This document shows, piece by piece, positions 37,201 through 52,200 of a stretch of 64,000 bases of DNA (position 1 is the first letter of the stretch; the number at the start of each line of letters is the position of its first letter). The position numbers were made by a program, and so were the translations under genes. The notes under the pieces were generated by a model, which saw nothing but the letters and a program-made list of their open reading frames with translations, was not told where the DNA came from and searched no databases. This DNA comes from Pisaster brevispinus (lineage: Eukaryota > Echinodermata > Asteroidea > Forcipulatida > Asteriidae), in assembly GCA_023634235.1 (NCBI GenBank), contig JAMKCF010000002.1, positions 13,325,091-13,389,090 on the forward strand. The letters run 5' to 3'.

Positions 37201-40200
37201 TCCTGGTGACATCACTGCCCATGTGATTGAAGTGGGGCGGGCATGGGTAGACCCGGCCACGGAAGTCCATGTTGTGGGGAAACCAGAAGATCTCGTTCCG
37301 ATACTAAACAAGAAAACCGTCAACAACAGATTAAATTTAAAATTGTTATCAGTTCCGCAGAGTGGTATTCTGTAAATGAAATTGGTAATCTACACATTAA
37401 TAAAGCTGCTTAAGCATAATAGGTAGCTAAGCACAAAACACTTATGCTTACCAGAATAAAGCAACCAGTTAAAACATTGTGTCATATGTACCACCTGTGA
37501 CAGGTATCCTGTTCTTTTTTGCTGACTAGTAAACTGTATTATTGTAATATTTTCTGCTTAACAAGAGCCAAGAATTTGGGCGCTGGGGCCAGGGCTCCGC
37601 GGAATTCTGTGCTTATGGTCACTATTCTTCGCTTACAGTGTAAGCGCCAAATTTCTACACTAGCTGAATAAACAAAGAATGCTCACACTCGGGGTGCCGG
37701 GAGAAAGGTGTGCCGTTTATGTGCAGTTTTGAAACTTCAATCGACAACTCACCTTGTCTGCGATGGAGAACTTATACAACGCATCCATTCGCAGGCTGTG
37801 CATCTCGGCTTGCTTCTTGCGCAGCATGGCCCTCTGTTGCTGAATCTTTGACAGGTCATTCTGAGTCAGCTCCCTGCAGTTTGTGCATTTTTTTTTTTTA
37901 GAAGAGAATACAGAAACAGTTGTTAAAAGTACTGAATTCTGCACCAGGCCTGGAGTTACACGGAGGCCAAGGAATTAAAGAAGGCCACGACTTCTGCTGC
38001 CCCCAGGTCTTGGCCTCCTTGACCCTTCAAAAGTTTCCCATAGACTTTAAGATTTTCCAATGGAAGTGCCCTTTACAAAATAAAAATGGCCTTGCCCTCT
38101 CCAGGTTGAAATTCCAGGCCCGACATACATCACAGGGTGACAATGTGTCTTTGAACAATGCGAGGTGAAAACAAGTTGAGTGACGTGTAAAAAAAAAACC
38201 ATAACATTACATTGTGCTCACTGTACTACTCTTTATTTCTGTTGTAGGGACAAAGGGTACTGGAATACAAGCCTGAAATGTCCCTTTATCATGGGGTTAG
38301 TGTGCAATCTTGATTACAAATCTTCATCCTTTTGTTGTACGAACGAGGGTTAAGAGGGACCAACAGGCTGCCACCACTGTTTTTTGTTGTATTCGGAATT
38401 TGGGAGGCAAGTCTGAAATTCCAGCATACCATGGTTGATTATCAGCTGTGGCTTGCGGCTAAAGGTTGGCCGATTCAGGGTAAAGACATTACACATTTTC
38501 CACATTCGAATTAGCACAAAAAAGTCCTGCTGCATTTCTGGGGAGCAATTGTTGTGTTTACTTGGTTTAGTCATGGTTTAGTCACGGCAATATTCTCAAA
38601 AATAAATTATTTTGAAACTCGAATGCCAGTTTATAAGACCGCCGCTGCGTGGTGGGTTTGATTTTTGCCTGTTATTGTGTCCGTCGAAGCGAACTGGTTA
38701 AATGATAATGATGTTATTACCCAGTTGGCTTGGGGATGGGTTCGACCACAGAAGGCGGCTGAGCAATGTCTAGCTCCGGACTCCCACCGTTCCGAAAGAC
38801 ATTGATGATCACGTCTAAAATCTGAAAAAGACAACAACAAAAAACACATGTCAAAGAAAACACTTTAAGAAGTTGTAAAACATCACAGGCCATTTTGTCT
38901 TTATGGACTTGTTTGTTTACTTGTTTACTTGTTTAATTTTTATATTTACAGGTTTATTGATGATCCATGGTGTAGAGGCCAGCTGGTTGAGTGAGTCGAG
39001 TACTGGATAGAGTTCAGCCGACTTTGTCTTCTGCAGTAAAGACTGGTGCTGTGGCGTGCCGTCTTTGCAGCGCATGATTTTAGCTGTTCACAAAACATTA
39101 CGTAAATATTATTTACAAGTTCATCAGAAATTGCACAAATCAGCAAACTGACGTTCAGTGGTCAAACACAGAGCTGCCAACATTTGCATCTTGCAATCAG
39201 GGAGATTTTGCACAACAATCAGGAAGATATTTAGAATTGCATTCGACATAATGGGGACACATTTTCCATAATCAGGGAGACTTCCAAATTTGTTCATCAG
39301 AAAACGGAAAGATTGTTTATTTTCAGGGAACTTTCCGCAGCATCAGGGAGAGCTGGCAGCTCTGCAAACAGTAGGAGGCAGAAGACAAAAACACAACGAA
39401 GTGATCTCAAAATCAACTGCAATAACCTAACAATTTGCTTATAGCTTTCATATTTTAGAACATTCTCGCAATGAAACCTAAGGACACCCAAAAGCAACTA
39501 GCACTGTGTCCCCAGGGGCTTGAAGACACCTGGGAAGAGAAGACGATGAAGAAATAATCAGTTTTAGAAATCAATAGAATTTTTTTTTTTTACAAATCTA
39601 TAGACGGGGAGGCAATGTTGATAAAACCAATACATTGCAGTAAAAAAAAGAACAAAAAGTCTGGGCCAGCCAGACGAGTGGAATAGAGAAAAATATTTTC
39701 AAAATTGCACCTAGGCCTACATAGATAGTTAAATCCAATGTTTTTGAAATAAGTTTTGAACACTTTTTAATAGATGTAATATTTGCATCGGGGATGAAGA
39801 ATTTAATTTGGTTTTTCCCTTACACCGATGTGTCCTAAGCACTGTATGCTCAGTGCTTTCCCGAGCTCTTTGGGAAAAAAATCCACAGGCAATCACTCGG
39901 GTGGGATTCGAACCCACGACCTTTGCATTGCTAGAGCAGATGTCTGTTTTGAACGCAGTAAGACAATCCCCAAATCACCAATGGCGGTCCAGCTAAGCTT
40001 CGTGGGGTGTTGCGGCCGAGCGTAGCGACACTTGTGTCCTTGACCAAGGCACTTTATCATAGTTGCTTCTCTCCAGCTAGGAGTACAAATGAGTACCAAC
40101 GAGAGCTGGGGAGTAACCCTCAATGGACTGGCATCATGTCCAGGGGGGGTTTAGAAATATTCTCAGTCGTTTGATGCCAAAGACACCGGATATAAACACC

Positions 40201-43200
40201 GGCTAGATGAGCCACATTGGCTCGGGACAGACTTCGCTTGTTTTAATACTCAACGTTGGTCCTACTCACTTGTGCTGAGTGGGAAAGCTCCAAACTTGAT
40301 GGAGCACCACGGGATGGGCGGACTGACCATGGGGAGTAGGTTACTATCAAATGGCATCTCAATCCCCTTCACATGCTGCAGGAGCTCAACGAGGGACGGA
40401 TGAGGCTGTGAGGAAGCGGAAACAATCATAGGATGTGAAGAAGCAATGTTTGATACAAAATATTGGCTCTTTGGGATTTTCATTTATCTGAATTCAGTCT
40501 TGGGAAAACTTTCCAAGGATATAATAATATTAATAATATTAACAATAATTTGGGAGCCTAATCATCCTTACTCGCAGCCGAGAACCTAAATTGCGAAGGA
40601 CACGGTTCCAGCACGTTTGAGTTGCAGGCATGCAAGGGTTGCCTTTTGGCAGCCAGCCACATCGACCCATAATATGACCACGGAGCACAGACTGATCGAA
40701 CGTGTTTGATTTTTCCTCGGTCTTAGTACTGACCTTTATGTAGCCAACTTGCTTGAAACCTCTGTAGGTGTACATGTGGTAAAGAGCTGGGATCATCTTC
40801 CTGTTGTGGGAAAGGAAAACTATAATCACTCCGGCAACTACACCAGCCACTATATACACTACGGGTCTTAAATGGGATCACCATGTAAACCAAACTTATA
40901 GTAAGGACAGTAGTAAAATATTTATGCTTAAACTTTTGAAAAATTTAATTAACAATAATTATATAATATAGTTGTTATATAGCGCATTTTACAATAGCGT
41001 ATCAATGCGCTTTACATTAGTGCCCTGGTCATTGGGCCAGTAGCATTCCTTTAATCTTTCTTAGCTCCCTGGGGAGTATACAGCCTCAGGCTGCCATGGC
41101 GCTCCGAAGGCTTTTTCAAACACAATATCAACCTCTACCCTTGCAGGCACCCATTCATACCCCTGGGTGAAGAGAAGCAATTAAATAGTAAAGCAACTTG
41201 CTCAAGGACACAAGTGTCATGACTGGGATTCGAACCCCCAATGACTTAACCACCACAACTTGAATTCGACGCTCTAAACCGCTCGGCCATGACATCCTAA
41301 TTTATCCTGTGCTGACTTGTCGACAGTTATACAAAGGTTACATTTGGCCGCTTGCAGAATAAGCCACTCAAGCTTGGAATGACAGGTTAACTAAAGCTTA
41401 GATTGACAAACTGGAGTCAACTCAGGAACATGCTCTTAAAATTATACTTTGGGCTTTGATTAACTTGATTATCAATCACCACTTTAATACCAAATGTAAT
41501 TTATTATCACTACAGGCTCGTAGAAGAAAATTGTGCTTAAATTTTACCACTATCAAGTTATAAACCACAAGGGAAACAGACTGGGTCAAGTTTCAAATGC
41601 TTTGGGGTTGTACAAAAAACAAAAATTCATTGAAAGATTCTTGTTCATTTAGAGACTGGTTACTACTGCCAAAGCCAACAATTGGGATACAGCTTAGTTC
41701 TCTATGATAAGAACTTACTCAGGTTTATTGGTGAATGACATATTTGCATTAATCTTGATTTCCCTGACCATCATTTCTGCCAGACGACTCCCAATCTATT
41801 GAAAAAATAATAATAATAATACAATTAATTCTCAAAACCACAGACAAAGACTTGGCTTGCAGTGTTTGATTAGAAACTCCACCAGTCACAAGGAAAAACG
41901 ATGTATAGATTCACAATGTTTTTTCCGAGGATGTGAACAATAAGCTTGCCCGTGTCAACCCAAATGTGCTAATCCGGGTGAGCCCCTGACAAGAGCTAAC
42001 TGAACGCCAACTTCCCCCAGTATTTGTAACAATGCACCTTGGGTAGGCACGGGCGCTTTTTTTTTAAAGTATCAACGTTAAGTGTATAAAAGCATGAAAT
42101 CCACCCAAGCACAGTCTTTCTCAACAGCTAAATGACAACACAACACACATCAAGTATATTGGTGTAACGGAGGACTTCGCATGTGCTGTGTTGTCAGTTA
42201 GCCTCTGAGAAAGACTCTTGTTAGGGTTGAAACATCAGATCATTCACAATTTTTGCTTTTTTTCAATGCCTAAAACTTAAAAGGTAGGGTCATAGATTGG
42301 TAATGACTCCAAAATTAATCATCATACTTGGTGAGAATGACTGCAGCCGATGGTAGTATAAACTAGTCTGAGAAAGGATTGCCTTCAAAGTGATACGGTT
42401 TTAAAAAAAAATTATTTGAGGAACGATTGATGCATGAATCATTTCTCAGATTTCCGAGGGTTGGTGTCCGTTCGCGAATGCGATGGATTTGATAGGTTTT
42501 TTGTGCTGTTTTCTTCGCAAGTGGACGCTGTATTCAGCTGAAACTTTCACATGTGACTGTTGTTTCTTTCTTCATAGCTTTGCCTATAAATCAGCATTAC
42601 GTTGACACAAACCAATCTATGACCCTACCTGTAAAGCAAGTTTGTTCATATTTATAAAAGGAACCTTACCCCAAGATTGATATTTGCCGGCCAGTTTTCC
42701 ACATCAGCATCCTGTGGTTAAAAAGAAATGTTAAAAAACGATCTCAGTAACTTAGAAAAGAGTGGAAATAAAATAAACGAAACATCCCATTTCAAAGCCT
42801 TGATCAATATAAACCTGGCCTGCATTTCTAAAAACATTTTTCTGACCTCTCAGCTTCATATCCTGGGCCCAAATTCATAGAGCTGCTTACGCACAAAATA
42901 TTGCTTAAACACTTTCTGCGTGGCAAAAATGAAGCAGGATATCAGTCACAGATTGTACATAGCATATGGTATTTTGGCTGGTAACCTTAATCTGGTCAGC
43001 AGAAGTTTGTCGTGCTTAGCTACTTTGTGTGCTTAAGTAGCTCTATGAAATTGGGCCCAGATGGCTAGTCACTATGTTAGGGACCGTCTCAAAAGTCAGG
43101 CACAACCTAGGCGCAGCAGAACGATCTTGGTAGGCATATATACCCACAATCAAGTGCACCGCCAGAACGTTCTGCTGGACGGCAACAATGTGCCGAACAA

Positions 43201-46200
43201 TGAAAACATTCCTGCAGGAGGAAATATGCGAACGGTCCATGTATGACTGCAGGCATTCCGTCACCCCTGAGCAAAGGATGGGAATGGCGTCCCAAAACAC
43301 TGAGGGAAAGTAGGATGCTCTTGCCATCTTCCGTGAACCCTGAAGTCATACTCACTAACGATGGTCCTTCTGGCATACTGTCTTCAAGACTCTTCCACAA
43401 CTCACGGTGATTCAGCGCTTTCAAGTTCAGACTCCGGCTCACAAACTCTTTGTATAATTTCAAGACCTGAAACGAAAGCAAAACCACATAAAGCACTTTT
43501 TAATGCAGGTTATATACAGGATTGGTAGAGCTGACAAAATAGTCGCAAGACAGTGTTCGTGTTTTGTGTGATCAACCCTAAATATGAAATTAAAAACCTG
43601 TGAAAATGTTGACTTAATCCGTCATGAGTCAGGAGGAAATAGTGAAAACCCATGCACACATTGCCCTTAATTTTGGTTGACACAACCAAATTCAGCTGTT
43701 GCCCTTTTTAAGGTTTTCAGCATACAGTTTTCTCGAACATGACCTCATTTCATAGGGAAATATTTCACAGAAAAAAATAGTTCCAGTATGAACTCCATAA
43801 TCAGTAAGCTTTCAGATTAAAAATAAAAAGACGTTTTTTATCCTTGCCAATCCTCTTTAACAACTTTAAAAGAAAATATCCTCAAGAGAAAAATTTGACT
43901 TTTTTTTTTTAGCCATACAAAATCCCCATTCCTTTGAACGCTTTTTGTCTTGTGTACTTCAGCATACCTTAGTATGGATTAAATCCTGCCAAATTTATTT
44001 TGTAAAAATTCGCACACAATCAAAGTGTACCTTATCAGCTACACCCATCTTGATTTTCCTGCGGATAAGATATTTGCGCTGGACTCTGTAGCCAAGCTCT
44101 CTGGACAGCAAAACAGTCATGTTGCCCTCTGTGGAGTTTGCGAGCTCATGCAGGGAGTCCAGCATGAGGTTGACGTACTCATGGGGCTCCATGATGGAGA
44201 AGAACGGATAGAAGTTCGTCTTACCCACCGTTGCTCCTGGAAAAAAGGTCAACAACAAATCACCGCAATCAACAAATTGTCTTATCAACACTTGGCATCG
44301 GGATGTCCACACAAAATTTGGTGCTCATGCACATGAATAATTTGTTTTCGAGAATATCGTCGTCACTATGAAACCATGACTTAGGGTTCTTGCAGGATTT
44401 TTTCAAAACTGTGGGGGCATTCTGGACCAAAATTTTGGGATGTTTGGCCGAAGCACGCTGAATTGAAACAAGGTCTTTGGAATGTTTTCTACTTGGTGTT
44501 TATCTTGGTTTGAAAAGTCCTACTGTGCAATCTGGAGCATGCTGTATGTTTTGTTCTTGATTATTTTTGTGGAAGAAAAAAAATAATACAAACAAATTGT
44601 TAATGTTATTTTTTTATTTTTTGTTTTTTTGCGTATCGGCCAATTTTTGCGCGTATCGGCCTGATACACTAGCTTGCGCATGGGGAGAACCCTCTGACTA
44701 AATCAAGTAAGGACAACAAACCTTCTCACAAAATGCACTGGATTTTTTTGTTCTCTTTTGAGAAATTGTGGAATGCAGTTTTCACCAAGAATCAGCCAAC
44801 TTTCTGCCGTAAGCCACGGCCGATATTCGATCATGGTATGCTGCAATCTCGAGCTTACCTCCCACACGCCGAATACAATGGCGGCATCCTATCAATCCCT
44901 CATAATCCTTGATTGTACAAAAACAAGGGCAAAGGTCTGGAATCAGGGATTACACAATAATCCCTGGAAAAAGGGAGATGTCGAGCATAAATTCCAGTGC
45001 CCTTTGTCCCTCTTTGTACAAGAGAACCAAAGCATTGCAAGTGCATGCATGTGAGCGCTCAGAAAAATGGAATGTCCGTTTGGGTAAGCAAATCATTTTG
45101 CCGTCATGAAAAGAATTAGAATGTATTTTTTTCAGCGGTGGATACTTCGTAGTAGTTGAGATGAAGTTACTTTTTGTATACGAATAAGAAGTAGGAACTG
45201 TGAGATTTAGAGTCACTGTTACGAATGTGGACAACCATATTAACATTATTTGTATGAGTATTGCACTCAAATGATCCATTTCACTGAGTGCCAACATAAA
45301 TGTTTGCAAACATATTCACACAAGCGGAATGCAGCCTAGTTGTTAATTTTCAATGAAATGAGCAATAAGGATTCCAATTTGAAAAGAGTATTTTGTTTAA
45401 ACTCACGCCTTAGATTATTATTCTTGCTGAGATTTTTCAGTTCATATTTGAAACTCTTTGTTAAGGCCGCTCTCCACTCTTGCTTATGCTTCTCCAATAT
45501 AGCTTTCTAAAATGGAAAACAAACAGTACAAGAACCATTGCTGACAAAAAGCTTGGAAACTAGGGTCCAAGTTTTAAGAGGTATGTTGAAATGATGGCAT
45601 TGCCACCGTGTGGTAACCCCTGGGGTTTTAAGGACCTCATGGAACCAGAAAAGCACCAGAGAAGCAGATCAGAGCGAAAGATTTATTTTGATCTGAAGAA
45701 AACACAGCTGTTTTTCTCACCAAGCAGTCATAAAAAGTTCTGAACTTCAGACAAGTCTGAAAATTCTCATCCCTGACGTACAAATCATGAGGCAAATATT
45801 TCACAAATTTCTTGCAGTATTTTTAACAATTTTTGTTGTCTCAGAATCAAGTATCTGAAAAAAAACTTCAGATTTATCTATAAATACTGGGCCTATTTTC
45901 ATCGAAGTGCTTAAGCAGACATTATTGCGTAACAATTTTCTGCTGAGCAAAAACAAGCAGGAAGCCAGTTATAAATGGCACATGTGAAGTGGTATTTTAG
46001 CTGGTAACTGTATTCTGGTGAGCATGGCAGATTTTCAGCAGTGCCTACTCAAATTTCTCACACAACATAAAATCCCGGAACTAATTCTGAAAACCTTGTT
46101 TGTTTGTTTTCTGGTGGATTTTGTGAAGGAACGAATGAATGTCTTACCTTGATGTGATTGTTTGACATCTCCTTTTCGACCGAGGGAATCAAAACCGTCT

Positions 46201-49200
46201 CACCCTTCTCCATCTTCATTTGTTCGTCTAGCTTCTTAAGAATCTCTTCTTGGCTCATTATCTCTGGATATGGGCTTTGTTTACCCTGCAAGAAAGTAGA
46301 AGAAAGTGGGTACGAGAAATATTCTACTGTAGTACAGCAAACGCAAACTTGACTTTGAATGGCCTCAATGTCTCGATGACAAAAGATGTTTCTGTTGAGA
46401 ATTTGATGACTTCCCGCCAATCAAGGAATTGATTTGGAATAAATGTTTTCTTTTTCAGAATATAGTTGTCACAATCAAACCATGACAAAACAAAGTAAAA
46501 AGATTGACAGTTCTCATAAAATGCATTACTATTAGTTTGTTCACTTTTGAGAAAATGAGATTCACCGTGGATCAGCTGAAGCCAATAGCTAACCCAAACT
46601 ATTACAAATTCATACCAGAAGTGGTGACCTCCCCTGCGCATACAGCTCCTTTACGATACCGATGTTACACTGAGGGCGCTCTAACGGGGGCGGGGCCTTA
46701 AACCCTGGCAGAACACCTTCAAGAAGGCTCAAGATGACTTCTCTCTGGTCAATGGTGAAGGTACACTTTTGGAAGATGTCCTCGACAGTCAGTTCGTTGA
46801 CCTTCATCTGTTGTAGACACTTGGTAACAGTTTTGTAAGTGACGTCTTTCATCCTGAAGTGGGTTCATTTAAAATAAAATCATTGACAAATGGTTGCCCC
46901 AACTGACCGCCCTCCATGACTGACATGAGTGACCGACCAACCGACCGACCAACTGACCTGACCAACTACAATGACCGACTTAACCGACTGACTGACCTGA
47001 CTGACTTACCATACCGACTGACCTGACTGACTTACCCTACAGACTGACCTGACCCAACTGACCTGACCCGACTGACCTGACCCGACTGACCTGACCGACT
47101 GACCTGACTGACTGACTTACCCGACCGACTGACCTGACTGACTTACCAGACCGACTGACCTGACTGACTTACCATACCGACTGACCTGACTGACTTACCC
47201 GACCGACTGACCCGACCTGACTGACCTGACCCGACTGACCTGACCCGACTGACCTGACCCCACTGACCTGACCCGACTTACCTGACCCGACTGACCGACC
47301 TGACCCCACTGACCTGACCGACTGACCTGACCGACTGACTGACTGATCTATCAAAACCTTATAATGGGTACAGAGACCAAGATCAGAACAATGCAGGCAA
47401 TGCCCATCAGAATCGCTGCATATTTCTGGGTCCTTTCTTTATTCCAAGCCTCTTATGATTTAAACAATCACCACCAAACAAGCAATAAGCGAAGGTTTCA
47501 TCTCAACTAAAACACAATTAATGTTTCATCAGGGATTTTGTGCATGTTCATACATAGTCTTGGTGCAAGACGTTTCTCGTTTACCTTTCACGCACAGCGC
47601 AGCCGACCCGCCACGAACCTGTGTATAGCTCCATGGTACTACTCACAAACCGCCCGTATACACTAACCTGACTTAGCCCACGAACCGCCCCCGCGAGAAA
47701 CGTCTTGGACCGTGTGCATGATTCTGGTCAACAGAATACTACGCATGCGCAAAACTGGAAACTGCTCTCCGCATAATAAGCAGGCCAGCCTGGTAACTTG
47801 CATGCATCCGTTGTCGGAGCATGCGTCGCTGCCTACGGCACACCAAAGACGTACAGCTACCAGACTGTGATAAATTATGCTAATACTGCTACGTCAGAGT
47901 TATGCAGGCCCCCACAGCAACATGGTTGGAATGTGCTCGGAATTTCACGAGCTAATCATGCAAACGGACCAAGGCGTGGCGGGCGCTGTTGGTGAGTTGA
48001 ATGAGTGGGTCGGCCGCGCTGTGCGTGAAAGGTAAATGAGAAAGGTCTTGCACCAAGACTAGTTCATACAGGGCTTATTTTGTCTGCACCAATCAAAACA
48101 AGCAATGGTTATATATGGGGATACTTCAAATACTGTCTCCTTAATCTGGTATGAACTTTATCATCAGTGAGCTGTCAGATGCGAAATAAATCATGGGTTT
48201 TTTTTGGACAAATAAATACAAATCAACCAACAGACAACTGAAGTTTCGCAAATATTTAAACACTTTTGGCACCACTTTTGGTCCCACCTAGATTGCTTTT
48301 AATCATGAAGGAAATAATAATGATGATGATAATAATAATAATATGGCAGTCTTATATAGCGCAGGGGACAGTATCTACCAAAAAGGTACTCAAGGTGCTT
48401 GAACAAAAGGACCATTTAAGACAAGTTTTTGAGATTTCGAATTATGAGACCAATTCATGTAGCAAAAGGGAAACAAACTCATGCACTTTTGAAAACGGGT
48501 CCTAATGTTCAAATAATTTATGCGCGAGACTTGCACAGTCTATTTAGGAGGATATTTGGTGAGCGGCTTCATACTTGTACCTTCCCATGCATTCCAGTGC
48601 CGCTGCATACGACTGCAGATCCGGCTTCAACTTGCTGGCAGTCATTTGTGAGAACAGCGCCCTCACATGATTGAGATTTCCCTATCAACAACAGAAAAAA
48701 ACGAGGATGATGAAGACATCTTTCAAAATGCATGCACAATTCTAAATGTCGCCTCAATCTGATGGCGATGTAAATGGTCGCTGAATTTCACTTTTTTTTT
48801 TCTTTTTTTTTCTTATTCAAGTCGCCAGACACATAAGGCCTGAAGGCCACTTCAAGGTGCGGGCTACAATCAACTATTTTTTTCCAGGGGCCGTTGCCAC
48901 CTACTCCTGGGGCTGAAACAGGGTTACCCCCTTTACAGTCCATACGGATGTAGGCTTGGGTATCATCCATCAGAAGCCTGGCTGGTATAGAGCAGAAAGC
49001 ACTACCTCCCCAACTTTACGAAGCAATCGTGGTCAAGTGTCTTGCTTAAGGACACAAGTGTCACTACCGGGACTCGAACCCACACTCTGCTGATCAAACA
49101 CCAGAGCTTGAATCCGGTGCTCTTAACCGCTAGGCCATGACACGCCACAAAAGCCACTTGGAATCAAAGGTGTCTAAAAGGTGCGTACAACATTGGTAAG

Positions 49201-52200
49201 ATCAACAAATATAAATGTTCACAGATTATGACACAATTTACGGGGAAAAAAGATGGTCCTGGTGGAAAACTTCCCTCGGAGTATAATTTCTACTCGAAAT
49301 ACAATAGTTTCACAAGAAATTAGACAAAAACTCAATGTTTTAAAACTGCGAAAACAGCGATGTGGTTTTTTTCACTATTTACTTGTGACTTCGATCACCC
49401 ATTGAGCTTAAAATTTCACAGATTTTTTGTTTCATGTGCATGTATATGTCAAAAATAGTGGCCGCCATCATTAAGGGCTAGATGGCTCAGTTGGTGGAGC
49501 ACCAGCATGCAAATCCGGAGGTCCCAGGTTCAAGTCCTTTTTGGGGGGTAAATTTGTCTTTGTTCACGCTAAAATTGAATACAAATTTACCAACTCAGTT
49601 CCCGTTGCTGCTTACAACTTGGCATATATTTGGTCAAATAAGGTGCGAACACTGGTCTTTGACAATTACCAATATTGGTCGCATGCTTTAACCTTGTTTT
49701 ACCCCAAAATGTTACTGTTATTTTTAAAAAGAACAAAATTATAAATGAAGTTACCTTTCTAGCCCAAGCTTGTAACATGGTATTGTAATGCCCAGTGTTT
49801 AATTCCTGATTGTGGAGTCTAGCTGAATCGAACAGCCTCTGAGCCTCCTCGGTCTATACGGGGGACAAAAAAATTAAATACAGAGATGTAAAATTTATGT
49901 GTTATGTAAATAAATAAACAAATTTGCATAAATTGTAGGTTTCTTTTGCAATGCAATTGCTATTGTCGATGTAAATTCGGTTTGCGGTAACACCATGTGT
50001 ATATCTACTAGCTATGTAGATTTGTTCTTTGAACTAGGTCTTGCTTTTTATTCTACTGCCGCAGAGTAGATTTTAGAATTCGGGAGACTACTTACATGTA
50101 GTTCTGGAAAGAACCGTCCAGCTTATTAGCTACTACCTGGGCTGAAGGTAGGAAATCGGCCGGGACTACTACTTTCTATTGTAATCAACCCAATTCCCCA
50201 TGTGTCATCATAACAAAAATCTAGTTTGTGTGCCAATAATCTAGTTTGTGTGTTACACAGTGTAGTGCGCATTTTAGGCAATTACTGCAGCATTTACTCG
50301 CTTACTCGCCAACTCCTAAAATGGCGAGCACGGCAGACATGCCGTGTGTGACGTTGGTGCAAGGGATCAATAGACCGTGTGACCTGTGACATCACTAGTG
50401 TACATAAGAGCCACAGAACTGGGAAACGTAAATATGACCCTTCAAATATAGAAATTGCACTGTACAATTTTTATCAACTTACAATATGAAGAAAGGGCGC
50501 ATATAAAAATACTACTTCATTGAGATCAACCAATAAAAATCGTAGAAATGCTCAAAGTGCCCTGCCATTTTTCAACACAAATGAGTCAAAAGATAGTTTT
50601 TCCATATTTGACACACATCAAGAGATATCATTTTGCCATACAATGCGTGTCACATAGTACTGATACCAGTCACCAGTGATTTCTCTGTGTTCTGACACCC
50701 CTAAATGATCCGACACCCCTGTGTACCGACACCCCTACATGTATGTTCCGACACCCCTATTTTCTGATATCATAACCCCTCATGATCTACACGCTGGGTT
50801 GGGGTGTCAGAACATAAGTATTTCAAAACATAGGGGTGTCGGAACATAGGGGTGTCAGAACATAGGGGTGTCGGAACATAGGGGTGTCGGAACATAGGGT
50901 TGTTGGAACATAGGGGTGTCAGAACATAGGGGTGTCGGAACATAGGGGTGTCGGTACATAGGGGTGTCGGAACATAGGAGTGTCGGAACATAGGGGTGTC
51001 GGACCATAGGCGTGTCTGAACATAAGGGTGTCTGTCAGAACATAGGGGTGTTGGAACATAGGCGTGTCCGAACATAGGCAATAGGGGTGTCGGAACATAG
51101 GCGTGTCCGAACATAGGGGTGTCGGAACATAGGCGTGTCCGAACATAAGGGTGTCAGAACATAGGGGTGTTGGAACATAGGCGTGTCCGAACATAGGCAA
51201 TAGGGGTGTCGGAACATAGGCGTGTCGGAACATAGCTGTTTAACGCTGTACGCCACATACACTAGCAGGACACAGAGTGCTGCCAATCTCAGCATTCTCG
51301 GGGATTTTACATATGTTTAAAACAAGTCTCACCATGCCACAGAATATGCTGACGTCCATGAAGGGCTGCAAGTAGGCCTGAGGGCTGTCGACGTTGGTCC
51401 ACCTCCGCCTCTGCTTCCCAGGTTTCACCTTCCCATCTGCCCCTTTTGCCACCCCTGGCAGTTGTAGAGAGCCTTTCTTGTCCGGTAGCCCTATGTACGG
51501 TGGGGAAGAAACGGGGTCATCTGTGCAAACTGGTTGCCAACTGTCTGCTCTGAGGTCTTTATTAGCTTTCGTAAGTATTCTGGATGAATCTGGCGATGTT
51601 TGATCAAACGTTAATGCATGCTGTGGTTTGTTGGAGATTGCACTGGTTTTGTTTGCTATTGCACTTAACTTGTTTTCCATTAAGTCTACACCGGAATTTG
51701 TTGAACTGTTTTTTGCAGAAGGCGAGATTAATCTTTCCGTCCCAGATTCATTTAGCAAAGGACTTGGATTTTCATTTGACCTTTGATCTCGAAGCTGACC
51801 ATCTTCGCTACTGGCCGACTCCCTGTGATGAGAAGCTGTCTGATTACCAGTCGAATTTCCCTGGTTACCCTTAACAGACTTTGCTTTACTTCTTGCCCGT
51901 GGCTGCGTCTTTCCTGTCGGAACTTTGCTGTTGTCTCCTGTGCTGCTCGCAGTCTGTTGACATGGCTGGTTGCCATCCATCTTTCCATGGTTCCCTGTTG
52001 GTGCCTTTCCCTCGCTTGATGTACTCAATGATGCCTTTGATGACTTCGTTTTCCCTTTCCGGGGTTTATTCGACTGAATTTCTTTCTGCTTGCTGATAGT
52101 TTTATCGGAGAGTGAAGCAGTTTTCTTAGATTTGCTCTTACTCGTACTGGAAGCTTTCGGATGTTGCGACTTGGAATTCGACAAACTACCAGTTTCAGAT

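Noticed and set aside
39480..39535. Possible POLRMT exon between exons 14 and 15
   Set aside because: It reaches TAG in the only compatible phase, and direct joining of exons 14 and 15 gives GAFPLSTTKIMRC, in line with vertebrate POLRMT.
49475..49550. tRNA gene candidate
   Set aside because: A and B boxes are present but the acceptor stem does not pair; it matches the SINE family.
50770..51295. Open frames encoding repeated [20 protein letters not shown] peptide
   Set aside because: They are the 16-bp minisatellite read in several frames, have no homology, and lie in POLRMT intron 3 between exons whose phases already match.
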